A stretch of DNA of 64,000 bases from JAWKIW01 sp041394145 (GTDB taxonomy: Bacteria; Actinomycetota; Acidimicrobiia; Acidimicrobiales; Acidimicrobilacustridaceae): assembly GCA_041394145.1 (NCBI GenBank), contig JAWKIW010000001.1:62001-126000 (forward strand), given 5' to 3'. Of the stretch, positions 1 through 8,701 are shown one piece after another. The position numbers were made by a program, and so were the translations under genes. Under the pieces are notes generated by a model. It saw only the letters and a list, made by a program, of their open reading frames with translations, did no database searches and had not been told where the DNA came from. Positions within the stretch are counted from its first letter, which is position 1. Each line of letters starts with the position of its first letter.

Positions 1-1150
1 GCGTGACCGGCCTCGACGACCTGCTCGGCCTCCCCAAGATGGGGGGCCACCCCCAGGCCCGCAAGCTGGCCCTCACCACCACGCTGCCGCGAGCGCCCGG
101 CGTCTACCTGTTCCGCGACCGGGCCGGTCGCGTGCTCTACGTCGGCAAGGCCGCCAACCTGCGCCAGCGGGTCCGCTCGTACTTCTCCAGCGACGACCGC
201 CGCAAGGTCGGCAACCTGCTGCGCGAGGCGCACCGGCTCGACCACGAGGTCTGCGCCAACCAGCTCGAGGCGCGGGGCGGTGCGAGGTCCGGCTTCATCC
301 ACGAGCACCAGCCCCGGTACAACCGGCAGGCGAAGGACTGGTCCGCTACCGCTACGTGAAGCTGACCCTCGACGAGCCGTTCCCCCGGCTCGCGGTGGTG
401 CGGCGGGCCCGCGCCGACGGCGGCGTCTACCTCGGACCGGTGTCGTCGACGGCGGTGGCCCGACGGATCGTCGAGGCCATCGAGACGGCGGTCCCGCTGC
501 GTCGCTGCACCGGCCGGGTCGGCGCCGCCACCCGCAGGCGCCGTGTGCCCCCGCCCAGCTCGGTGTGGCCGCCTGCCCGTGCGCCGGGACCATCTCGCCT
601 GCGACTACGACGGCATCGTCGACCAGGCTCGCCGCGGGCTCACCACCGAGCCCGAGCTGCTGCTCGACCCCCTGCGCCGACGGATGCTCGCCCTGGCCGA
701 CGCCGAGCGCTTCGAGGAGGCCGCCGCCACCCGCGACCGCCGGCGCCCTGGTGACGGCCCTGCGGCGGCAGCGGCGCCTGCAGGCGCTGCGGCGCACGGC
801 GCGGCTCGTGGTCGACCTCCCCGGACACGGCGGTGCCGAGCTGCACCACGGCGTGCTCGTCGACGCCTGGCCCCACGACCCGACCCGGCCTCGGCGGTGC
901 CGGACGGCTGCCGCTCGACCTGCTCGCCGCGGACGGCACGGCCGTCGAGCTCGACCCCACGCTGCTCGACGACGAGCCGCCGCCGGTCCCCGCCGACCTC
1001 GTCGACGAGCTGGCGTGCGTCGCCCGTTGATCGATGCGGCCGCGGCCCGACTCCGGCTCGTCGCCTGCGACGGGGTGCTCGCCACGCCCCTGCCGGCCCT
1101 GCCCTCGTTCACGCCCGCGGGCGTCGAGACCGCCGCCGGCCCGCAGATCC
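1..1150 (+). pseudogene. GIY-YIG nuclease part of a DEDD exonuclease/UvrC-like protein, 5'-truncated and frameshifted
   Basis: The reading frame enters from upstream of the window. It shows a GIY-YIG nuclease core (PGVYLFRD, then VLYVGKAANLRQRVRSYF) as in actinobacterial proteins that join an N-terminal DEDDh exonuclease to a UvrC-like C-terminal half. Downstream homologous blocks (YVKLTLDEPFPRL near 356, the Cys-rich CAPAQLGVAACPC near 545, CDYDGIVDQARRGL near 600, ALRRQRRLQALRRTARLVV near 750, DLLAADGTAVELD near 920) lie in different frames, so at least five indels are needed to join them. The family acts in DNA repair or nucleotide excision; this copy as written cannot be translated. The end is approximate, because the true stop lies in an uncertain frame. 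The UvrC-like assignment is confident; intact function in the organism is possible if the shifts are sequencing errors. Confidence 0.7.
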
Positions 1151-1190
1151 GCGGTGGCGCCGGGCGTCGACGGGTCCGGGCCCTCGGACC

Positions 1191-2007
1191 CGATGACGTT
1201 GCTCTGATCCTGCTCGGCTTCCTCATCACCTGGCTGCTGCTCATCGCGGTGGGCGTCGCCGTGTTCGCCCGCCACGTCGACCGGCGCACCGTCCACCCGA
1301 GGTGCCGAGCCCGGCACCGACGTGGTGGCTGGTGTCGCCCGGGCATCCGGCCACCATGCACCGGCGGCCGCGCGACGCCGTCACCCGGGTCGACGCGGCA
1401 CACGCTCGCGGCGACCGCCGTCGGGTCCCGCCGAGGACCTCGGCGACGAGCTGCGCCTGCAGGCGGCCGAGCTCGACCGCCACGTCGTGCACGCCACCAG
1501 CCTGCGCCGGCCGCAGCGCCGCCGCTGCGCGCCATCGACCAAGCAGATCGTCCAGCTCGACGTGCTCTCCCGCCGCCTGGTCGCCCTCACCCTCGCCGAG
1601 GACCCGGCGCACCGCCTGACCAACCCGACCCCGCAGGAGGCGCTAGCCGACATCGGCCAGCGCCTCGACATGATCGAGGAGGCCCAGGCCGAGATCGCCG
1701 CCATCGAGCGGTCCTCGGCCTGCTCAGCGTCGACGAGGCCGAGGCCCGCTCGCCGTCCGGCCCCGGCCCGGTGCCACCCACCCCGGGCGCGGCGCCGGAC
1801 CGGCGACCAACCGCCCCGACCGCCCCGGCCGCGCCGGCGTCGCACCAGCCGCCCCCGCCGGCCCCCGGCACCCGGGCTGCCGCCCTGCCGCCGCCCTCCA
1901 CCCACGATCGGCTCCCGCCGACGCCCCGACCGGCCGGTGCGGCGGTCCCCCGACGGTCGACCTCCCCGGGCCGCGACCCTCGCCGCCAGGGTCCCCGCCC
2001 TGGCTGA
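1191..2007 (+). pseudogene. membrane protein with coiled coil and Pro-rich tail, frameshifted
   Basis: An ATG at 1191 starts a frame that shifts within a few codons. The joined frames give one strong transmembrane helix (ILLGFLITWLLLIAVGVAVF, about 1207-1268), a probable helical region (QIVQLDVLSRRLVALTL and QRLDMIEEAQAEIAAIE, about 1544-1710), and then a Pro/Ala-rich tail ending at 2007. At least three frame changes are needed. GC3 switches frame with the homologous-looking blocks, consistent with indels rather than non-coding DNA. I do not recognise a family. It converges on trpD, 48 bp away. Confidence 0.4.
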
Positions 2008-2055
2008 CCCGACCGGGTTGGCGCTCGCGCGTCGCGCGCGCAGGCGGTCGGCGCC

Positions 2056-3102
2056 TCAGCCGGGCGCGATCCGGCGCAGCGCGGCCAGCGCGGCCGCCGC
2101 CGTCCCGCCGTCGATCGACGACGCCGCCGCCGCCACGCCCGACGCGAGGTCGTCGACCAGGCCGGCGACCCACAGCCCGGCCGCCGCGTTCAGCAGCACG
2201 ATCTCGCGGTAGGGGCCGGGCTCGCCCCCGAGCACCCGTTCGGCGAGCGCGGCGTTGGTCGCCGGATCGCCGCCCGCGACCTGCTCGGCGTCGACGACGG
2301 CGAGACCCACGTCGGCGGGGGTCAGCTCGTACTCGCGCACGGCGCCGTCGCGCAGCTCGTACACGGTCGAGGCGCCGGTGGTCGTGAGCTCGTCCATGCC
2401 GTCGTGGCCGTGCACGACCATCGCCCGGGCCGCGCCCCGCGCCCGGAGCACCCCGATGACGGTGGGGGCCACGCGCGGATCGCTCACCCCGATCACCTGG
2501 CGGCGCACCCCGGCCGGGTGCGACAAGGGCCCGAGCACGTTGAACACGGTGGGCACGCCCAGCTCGGCGCGCACCGGACCGGCGTGGCGCATGGCGGGGT
2601 GGAAGGCGCGGGCGTAGCAGAACCCGAGACCGGCCTCGGCCACGCAGCGGGCGACGGCGTCGCCGTCGAGCTCGATGGCCACGCCCAGCGCCTCGAGCAG
2701 GTCCATGGAGCCGCTCGTGGACGACGCCTTGCGGTTGCCGTGCTTGCACACCGGCACGCCGGCACCGGCCACGACGAAGCACGCCATCGTTGAGACGTTC
2801 AGGGCGTGGACCCGCCGCGTCGGCGCCCCACCGGTGCCGACGATGTCGACCGCCTCCACCCCGGCCCCGAGGTCGATGGGCGCCGCCGCCCCGAGCATGG
2901 CGTCGACCATGCCCGAGACCTCCTCGACGGCCTCGCCCTTCATGCGCAGGGCCACGATGAACCCGGCGATCTGGGCCGGGGTCGCGTCGCCGGCGAGGAT
3001 CTCGGTCATCGCCGCCCGGGCCTGGGCCGCGGAGAGGTCGTGGCCGGCGGTGAGCTCGCCGAGCAGGGACCGCCAGCCGCCGAAGTCGTCGAGGGCGGTC
3101 AC
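2056..3102 (-). CDS. trpD: anthranilate phosphoribosyltransferase
   Basis: It transfers phosphoribosyl from PRPP to anthranilate, the second step of tryptophan synthesis in the cytosol. The 348-residue length is normal for the family. The PRPP/anthranilate signature blocks are present: GTGG at about 89-92, NVST at 102-105, KHGNRKASSTSGS from 120, NVLGPLSHP near 215 and GHDGMDEL near 265. The GTG at 3102 is chosen because the family begins about 20 residues before helix 1 here, and the longer upstream frame is Arg/Pro-rich out-of-phase sequence. It lies 23 bp downstream of whiB on the same strand, so read-through from whiB is possible. No other trp genes are nearby, so trpD is detached from a trp operon. 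Confidence 0.95.
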   Translation of the reverse strand: MTALDDFGGWRSLLGELTAGHDLSAAQARAAMTEILAGDATPAQIAGFIVALRMKGEAVEEVSGMVDAMLGAAAPIDLGAGVEAVDIVGTGGAPTRRVHALNVSTMACFVVAGAGVPVCKHGNRKASSTSGSMDLLEALGVAIELDGDAVARCVAEAGLGFCYARAFHPAMRHAGPVRAELGVPTVFNVLGPLSHPAGVRRQVIGVSDPRVAPTVIGVLRARGAARAMVVHGHDGMDELTTTGASTVYELRDGAVREYELTPADVGLAVVDAEQVAGGDPATNAALAERVLGGEPGPYREIVLLNAAAGLWVAGLVDDLASGVAAAASSIDGGTAAAALAALRRIAPG

Positions 3103-3125
3103 GACGCCGTCACCCGCGGGACGCC

Positions 3126-3407
3126 TCAGGCGCTGCGCTTGGCGGCGGCCGCGTAGGCGGCCCGGCGCCGCTGGCGGATGATGCGGCGCCGCTCGCGCTC
3201 GGTGGCGCCGCCCCACACGCCCTCCCGCTCGCGGTAGCCGAGGGCGTGCTCGAGGCACTCGACCTGCACGGGGCACACGGCGCACACGGCCTTGGCGTCG
3301 GCGGCGGCGTCGTCGTCCTCCTCGGACGGGTAGAAGATCGTCGGATCGAGGCCTCGGCAGGCGGCCTTGGCACGCCAGGGCTGGCTGTTCAACTGGCTGT
3401 TCCCCAC
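3126..3407 (-). CDS. WhiB-family [4Fe-4S] transcriptional regulator
   Basis: A 93-residue Wbl protein. The four cluster-binding cysteines are at 17, 42, 45 and 51 (C...CAVC...C), followed by the diagnostic GVWGG turn at 63-67 and an Arg-rich DNA-contacting tail (RERRRIIRQRRR). Such proteins bind an O2/NO-sensitive 4Fe-4S cluster and sigma factor region 4. The layout is closest to WhiB1/WhiB2-type short proteins, but I cannot assign a subclass. The GTG start at 3407 gives the usual 15-17 residues before the first Cys; a TTG six codons further in (3392) is possible. A promoter-like pair sits just upstream (3430-3459). Confidence 0.93.
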   Translation of the reverse strand: MGNSQLNSQPWRAKAACRGLDPTIFYPSEEDDDAAADAKAVCAVCPVQVECLEHALGYREREGVWGGATERERRRIIRQRRRAAYAAAAKRSA

Positions 3408-3429
3408 AACTGAGCGGTCAGTGGCGCCG

Positions 3430-3459
3430 AGTATCGTCGGCCGCCACGGCCGTGTCCAA
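3430..3459 (-). promoter_or_regulatory. putative whiB promoter
   Basis: On the minus strand TTGGAC (3459-3454), an 18-nt spacer and GATACT (3435-3430) form a sigma-70-type pair. Transcription would start about 16 nt before the whiB GTG, leaving a very short leader with no clear Shine-Dalgarno. The 3460-3637 stretch upstream of it shows no gene. Confidence 0.5.
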
Positions 3460-3637
3460 ACGACCGGCTGGCCCGGCGGCGGGCGACCGTGCCGGGCTCC
3501 CGACCGGGTCTGAGATTGGTCGGGAGGGGTCGAAAGGACACGGCGGTGCGACCGTCGTCGTGCCGGGGCCGTCGTGGCGGTGGGCCAGGGCCGGGCGCCG
3601 CCCCGACGGGGACCGAAGGGGACGGCGCCGAGCAGGC

Positions 3638-4240
3638 TCAGCCGCCGTGGCGCAGGTCGTCGAGCAGCTCGGCGCGGGTGGCGTCGGCGAGCTCGGTCTC
3701 GTGCTCGTAGGCCGGGTGGGTGATGGCGAGGCGGACCGGCCCGGCGGCGAACCGCTCGACCTCGTCGGGCGTCAGGGCGAAGTGCAGGTAGTGCACCGTC
3801 GAGGTGATGTCGTCGCGGGTGAGCTGGGCCTCGTGGTCGGGGTCGACGAGGCAGCGCACGACGGTGGTGTCGTCGCCGACGCCGAGGCGCAGCTCGACGT
3901 GGGCTTCGATGCCCACGAGCTTGGGCAGCCACTCCCGGAGCTGCTCGTCGGAGGTGAGCTCGACGAACATCGTGGCGGCCAGGTGCCCCTGGTCGGGGAT
4001 GAGCGGGTTGTAGACCCGCAGCTCGGTCTCGATGGCGTCGTCGGAGATGAGGCGCTCGACGCGCGCCATCTCCTGGATCTGGAAGCGCACCGTGTGGCGG
4101 TTCTCGAACACGAACGTCACCAGCGGGCCGACACCGATGCGGCGCTTCTTCTTGAGGGCGATGACGAAGGTGCGGAACTCGGCGCGCTCTCGCTCGTAGG
4201 CCCGCAGATCGGCGATGTCGTCGAGGGTCAGCTTTCCCAT
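3638..4240 (-). CDS. DUF3501 family protein
   Basis: A 200-residue soluble protein beginning MGKLTLDDI. It has the family-typical opening (LxLxDIADLxxYExERxxFR, then ALKKKRRIxVGPLVTFVFENRxTVRFQIQEM) and is the usual length. Its function is unknown. In many bacteria DUF3501 genes are linked to rubrerythrin and an HdrD/GlpC-like Fe-S protein, which is exactly the arrangement here. It is the last gene of the minus-strand cassette, 85 nt after the Fe-S gene. The gap to whiB (3408-3637) holds no gene. Confidence 0.88.
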   Translation of the reverse strand: MGKLTLDDIADLRAYERERAEFRTFVIALKKKRRIGVGPLVTFVFENRHTVRFQIQEMARVERLISDDAIETELRVYNPLIPDQGHLAATMFVELTSDEQLREWLPKLVGIEAHVELRLGVGDDTTVVRCLVDPDHEAQLTRDDITSTVHYLHFALTPDEVERFAAGPVRLAITHPAYEHETELADATRAELLDDLRHGG

Positions 4241-4325
4241 GACGGCTCCTGTCGTGGTGGTGGGTTGGTCGGACGCCCCCGTCCTCCCCCGGCCCCGTCG
4301 TGCCGCGCCGTCGCCGTGCCCCGGA

Positions 4326-5639
4326 TCAGTCCCCGTCCTCGGGGATCCCGTAGGCCCGGGCCAGCACCTGCAGCGGGTGGACCGGCTGCTTGCCGGTCTC
4401 CTGCACGATGCCGCCGTTGGCGAGGTGGCAGTCGCCGGCCACGACGTCGTTGCCGGCGGCGTCGATGGCGTCGGCCATCTTCTTGGCCACCTTGCGGGAG
4501 ATCTCGTAGTTCTGCTCGCGGTAGCCCCACGTGCCGTCGATGGCCGAGCACTCGGCGACGAGCGTGATCTTGGTGCCGGTCAGCTTGAGCAGGTCGCGGC
4601 TGCGGTAGCCGATGTTCTGGGCCCGCAGGTGGCACGGGGCGTGGTACGTGATCGCCTCGGGCACCTCGCCCGGGAACTCCGTCGACACCGAGGTGTCCTC
4701 GCCCTTGTGGACCTTCCACAGGTACTCGGCGGCGTCGTAGGTGTGCTCGGCCACCAGCTCGGCGTCCGGGCCGCCGATGTAGTCGACGTAGTCGTGCTTG
4801 AGGATGTAGCCGCACGTCGGCTGGGGCACGACGATGTCGCGCCCGGCCCGGACCTCGTCGGCGAGCAGGCGCACGTTCTTGCGGCCCTGCTCGACGAACT
4901 TGTCGACCTCGCCGCTGTGCAGCCAGGGCGCACCGCAGCAGCGCTGGCCCTCGGGCACCGAGCACTGCACGCCGTTGTGCTCGTAGACCCGGACGAGGTC
5001 CTTGCCGATCTGGGGGTCCTGGTACTCCACCAGGCAGGTGGAGAACACGGCGACCTGGCCCTGGTCGCCCTCGACGGCCGCGGGGCGGCGGGAGGTGCGC
5101 TTCTTGAACCAGGTGCTGAAGCGCTGCTTGGCGTACGGCGGCAGCACCCGCTCGGAGGCGATGCCGACCGCCTTCTGCATGACCTTGCGGCCGAAGCTGT
5201 CGGGGGTGAGCGCCTTGTTCACGATCGGCGCCAGCGCCGAGTTGACCTTGCCGACGAGGTCGGTGCGGGCCAGCGCCTGGTTCTGCGCCCGGGCCTTGCC
5301 CGAGATCTCCTTGTTGCGGACCCGGACCTGGTCGGCCCGCATCATGAGCCGGGGGAAGTCGAGGTTCCACTCGCTCTGGCCCGGGATGTACGGGCAGTTG
5401 ATGTAGCAGAGCTTGCACTGGAAGCACTCGTCGACGACGCGGTCCTGCTCGGCGGGCGTGAGCCGACCGGCGTCCTGGTCGTCGAAGCGGTCGATGAGCT
5501 CGAACAGCGTCGGGAACGACGTGCAGAACTTGAAGCACAGCCGGCAGCCGTGGCACAGGTCGTAGACCCGGGTGAGCTCCTCACGCAGGTCGGCCTCGTC
5601 GAAGTACTTGGGGTGGAACGGGTCGTAGGTGGTGGTCAC
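4326..5639 (-). CDS. GlpC/HdrD-like two-[4Fe-4S] CCG-domain oxidoreductase subunit
   Basis: A 437-residue protein. Two classical 4Fe-4S motifs lie at the N-terminus (C29, C32, C35, C39 and C72, C75, C78, C82), followed by two CCG-type cysteine-rich domains (one with CCGAPWLHSG near 200, the other with CHLRAQNIGYRS and later AECSAIDGTWGY). This is the architecture of GlpC, HdrD and related electron carriers. In this neighbourhood the homologues are usually annotated as heterodisulfide-reductase-related and are not part of anaerobic glycerol-3-phosphate dehydrogenase; the aerobic glpD is encoded separately at 6842. It probably passes electrons to rubrerythrin or a partner, which is inference. 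The start is GTG. A strong hairpin separates it from rubrerythrin. Confidence 0.88.
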   Translation of the reverse strand: MTTTYDPFHPKYFDEADLREELTRVYDLCHGCRLCFKFCTSFPTLFELIDRFDDQDAGRLTPAEQDRVVDECFQCKLCYINCPYIPGQSEWNLDFPRLMMRADQVRVRNKEISGKARAQNQALARTDLVGKVNSALAPIVNKALTPDSFGRKVMQKAVGIASERVLPPYAKQRFSTWFKKRTSRRPAAVEGDQGQVAVFSTCLVEYQDPQIGKDLVRVYEHNGVQCSVPEGQRCCGAPWLHSGEVDKFVEQGRKNVRLLADEVRAGRDIVVPQPTCGYILKHDYVDYIGGPDAELVAEHTYDAAEYLWKVHKGEDTSVSTEFPGEVPEAITYHAPCHLRAQNIGYRSRDLLKLTGTKITLVAECSAIDGTWGYREQNYEISRKVAKKMADAIDAAGNDVVAGDCHLANGGIVQETGKQPVHPLQVLARAYGIPEDGD

Positions 5640-5681
5640 GGTGCGGCGCTCCGGAGGGTCGACGACGAGGGTGCCGGGTGG

Positions 5682-5714
5682 CCGTGGGGGACGCCCCGAG
5701 GGCGTCCCCCACGG
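5682..5714 (-). terminator. 15-bp hairpin between rubrerythrin and the Fe-S gene
   Basis: A perfect 15-bp stem (5682-5696 with 5700-5714) with a 3-nt loop lies 11 nt after the rubrerythrin stop and 42 nt before the Fe-S gene start. There is no U-tract. It probably terminates or attenuates most rubrerythrin transcripts, so that the downstream genes are expressed at a lower level. Confidence 0.7.
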
Positions 5715-5725
5715 TCACGCGTGCG

Positions 5726-6145
<420 letters not shown>

Positions 6146-6201
6146 CGCCTGCTCCTTGATGTGTTGGGATCTCGGTGTCCGTCGTGGATCGGTCGGCAAC
6201 G

Positions 6202-6669
6202 CTAGTTGGTCCGCCCCCGGGTGCCGTCCGCCCGGCCGGCGTCGTCCCGGCCCTCACGTTGGCAGTCGGCGCACACGCCCCGGAAGACGATCTGGGTGGT
6301 CGCCACCCGGAAGCCGTGGAGCTCGCCCTGCGGCACCCGGACGTCGGTGAAGTCGGTGTGCACGTCGCTCACCCGGCCGCAGCGCTCGCACACCAGGTGG
6401 TGGTGCGGGTCGAGGGTCGGGTCGAAGCGGGCCGCACCGGTGCCGAGGTCGAGCTGGCCCAGCTCCCCCATCGACGCCAGGTCGTTGAGGGTCTGGTACA
6501 CGGTGCGCAACGAGATGGAGGGCATCTCGACCCGCACCTGCTCGTAGACGGCCTCGGCGCTCGGGTGCTCGGCGCTGCCGTGCAGGGCCCGGAAGATCGA
6601 CACCCGCTGCGGGGTGATCTTCAGGCCCTGGGCCCGGAACAGCTCGGTGAGCTCGGCCGGTGACTTCAC
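6202..6669 (-). CDS. Fur-family regulator (PerR-like)
   Basis: A 155-residue Fur-fold repressor: winged helix (LKITPQRVSIFRALH, then ISLRTVYQTLNDL), the regulatory metal segment DPHHHLVCERC, and a C-terminal CADC that completes the structural Zn Cys4 site. It heads the rubrerythrin/Fe-S/DUF3501 cassette and most likely regulates it in response to peroxide or iron. The GTG at 6669 is preferred over a TTG at 6678, because TAGGTT (6682-6677) sits exactly 7 nt before the GTG, the leaderless spacing seen repeatedly in this window. A 12-bp palindrome overlaps its -35 region, consistent with autorepression. Confidence 0.9.
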   Translation of the reverse strand: MKSPAELTELFRAQGLKITPQRVSIFRALHGSAEHPSAEAVYEQVRVEMPSISLRTVYQTLNDLASMGELGQLDLGTGAARFDPTLDPHHHLVCERCGRVSDVHTDFTDVRVPQGELHGFRVATTQIVFRGVCADCQREGRDDAGRADGTRGRTN

Positions 6670-6676
6670 GGCGGCC

Positions 6677-6712
6677 AACCTACCAACATCGAATGCTGAT
6701 CAGCAACTGTTG
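6677..6712 (-). promoter_or_regulatory. leaderless fur promoter with overlapping palindromic operator
   Basis: Minus strand: TTGCTG (6706-6701), an 18-nt spacer and TAGGTT (6682-6677), then 7 nt to the GTG. The perfect palindrome TGCTGATCAGCA (6694-6705) overlaps the -35 element. Extra symmetric bases extend outwards (6687/6712, 6688/6711 and 6690/6709). It also lies in the region divergent to glpD. Confidence 0.6.
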
Positions 6713-6841
6713 CAAAGAAGAAGGGGTTGCGATCTGATCACCCCCGGGCGCGGCCCCCGCCGACGGCGGCCCGGCGGCGGGTGGGTGGGCGTGGAGGGCG
6801 CTGCCTACAGTGACGGGGCCACCACCGACCCGGGAGCCCCC

Positions 6842-8527
6842 ATGACCGGTGCCTTCGACCGCTCCGACGCCCTGCGCCGCCTCGCCGACACGAGCTTCGA
6901 CGTGCTCGTCGTCGGCGGCGGGATCACCGGCGTGGGCGTGGCCCTCGACGCCGCCTCCCGCGGCCTGCGCACCGCCCTCGTCGAGCGCGACGACTTCGCC
7001 TCGGGCACCTCCTCGAAGTCCTCCAAGCTCGTCCACGGCGGCCTGCGCTACCTGCAGCAGGGCGAGGTGCGCCTCGTGTACGAGGCCCTCGCCGAGCGCC
7101 AACGGCTGCGCCACAACGCGCCCCACCTCGTCACCGTGCTGCCGTTCCTGCTGCCGATCTTCTCCAAGGACGGCTTCATCCCGCCCAAGCTGGCCCGGGC
7201 GCTCGGCAGCGCCATGTGGACCTACGACCTCACCGGCGGCGCCCGCATCGGCAAGCTGCACAAGCGCATCAGCGTCGACGAGGCGGTCGCCTACATGCCG
7301 ACGCTGCCCCGCGAGCGGCTGGCGGCGTCGTACCTCTACTACGACGCCCAGGCCGACGACGCTCGCCTCACCCTCACCGTCGCCCGCACGGCGATGATCG
7401 AGCACGGGGCGGTGGTGGCCAACGGCTGCGAGGTCGTGGGCATCCGCAAGGACGCCCGCGGCATGGCCAACGGGGCGACGGTGCGCGCCGACGGGCGCGA
7501 GATCGACGTCGACGCCACCATCGTCGTGAACGCCGCCGGCGTGTGGGCCGACGACGTGCGGGCCCTCGACGAGGGCGTCCACCCCCACGCGATCCGGCCC
7601 GCCAAGGGCATCCACCTCACCGTGCCCTGGCACCTGGTGCGCAACGAGATCGCCGTGGTCGTGCCGGTGCCGAAGGACTCCCGCTCGGTCTTCGTCGTGC
7701 GATGGGGCGACTTCACCTACATCGGCACGACCGACACCGACTACGACGGCCCCCTCGACGACCCGCAGTGCACCCCCGACGACATCGAGTACCTGCTGCG
7801 GGCCATCAACTTCTCGTGCACCACCGACATCACCACCGCCGACGTCGTCGGCACCTGGGCCGGGCTGCGGCCGCTGGTGGCCGACGCCCACAGCGAGAAG
7901 ACCGCCGACCTGTCCCGCCGGCACAAGGTGGCCCGCTCCGCCAGCGGCGTCATCTCGATCACCGGCGGCAAGCTCACCACCTACCGGCACATGGCCGCCG
8001 ACACCGTCGACGCCGTGATCGCCGACCTCGGGGCCCTGCCGCCCGGGGTGCACCGCAAGAGCCGCACCAAGCACCTGCGCCTGCGCGGCGCCGACGGCTA
8101 CGACGAGCTGCGCGCCCGGGCCCACGACCTGAGCCGTCGGCTCGACGGGGCGGCCGTCGAGCACCTCCTCACCCGCTACGGCAGCGACGTCCGGACGGTG
8201 CTCGCCATGACCGAGCGCGACCCGGCCCTCGCCGAGCCGCTCGTGCCGGGCCTGCCGTACCTGAAGGCCGAGGCGCTCTACGCGGTGCGCTACGAGATGG
8301 CCCGCTCGGTCGACGACGTGCTGTCGCGGCGCACCCGGGCCCGCCTCCTCGGCCGTGACGACTCGGCCGCCGCCGCGGCCGAGGTGGCCGACCTGATCGG
8401 CGAGGAGCTGGGCTGGGACGCCGCCGACCGGGCCGACCAGGTGGCCGCCTACCGCGCCGCCGTCGCCGAGGAGCGCACGTCGGCCGACCTGCCCGAGGTC
8501 GCCCTCGCCGCCGCCCTCGGCCGCTGA
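6842..8527 (+). CDS. glpD: aerobic glycerol-3-phosphate dehydrogenase (FAD)
   Basis: A 561-residue membrane-associated flavoprotein that oxidises sn-glycerol-3-phosphate to DHAP and feeds the quinone pool. The N-terminal dinucleotide fold VVGGGITGVGVALDAASRG (about 21-39) is followed by GTSSKSSKLVHGGLRYL, typical of GlpD, and later by FTYIGTTDTDYDGPLDD, ISITGGKLTTYRHMA and a C-terminal helical domain. The length is normal. A TACAGT -10-like element (6806-6811) gives a leader of about 25 nt. It is transcribed divergently from the fur cassette and heads a glycerol/ether-lipid block. Confidence 0.95.
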   Translation: MTGAFDRSDALRRLADTSFDVLVVGGGITGVGVALDAASRGLRTALVERDDFASGTSSKSSKLVHGGLRYLQQGEVRLVYEALAERQRLRHNAPHLVTVLPFLLPIFSKDGFIPPKLARALGSAMWTYDLTGGARIGKLHKRISVDEAVAYMPTLPRERLAASYLYYDAQADDARLTLTVARTAMIEHGAVVANGCEVVGIRKDARGMANGATVRADGREIDVDATIVVNAAGVWADDVRALDEGVHPHAIRPAKGIHLTVPWHLVRNEIAVVVPVPKDSRSVFVVRWGDFTYIGTTDTDYDGPLDDPQCTPDDIEYLLRAINFSCTTDITTADVVGTWAGLRPLVADAHSEKTADLSRRHKVARSASGVISITGGKLTTYRHMAADTVDAVIADLGALPPGVHRKSRTKHLRLRGADGYDELRARAHDLSRRLDGAAVEHLLTRYGSDVRTVLAMTERDPALAEPLVPGLPYLKAEALYAVRYEMARSVDDVLSRRTRARLLGRDDSAAAAAEVADLIGEELGWDAADRADQVAAYRAAVAEERTSADLPEVALAAALGR

Positions 8528-8701
8528 CCGCGACGGCCGCCGGGCTCGGCGACGCCTCCTCGACCGCGGTGCCAGGCGCCTCCCGACGAGCTCGGCGATC
8601 CGCGACCAGCATGGTCGTGATCGCGAGACGTCCGGCGGCGGCGCCCGATCGGCAAGACTGACCCGGCGGCGCCTGCGCGGCGGACCGGCGAAGGAGCGAC
8701 G

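Noticed and set aside
4326..5639. Annotation as the GlpC subunit of anaerobic glycerol-3-phosphate dehydrogenase
   Set aside because: No glpA/glpB nearby, and the rubrerythrin/DUF3501 context points to a different role.
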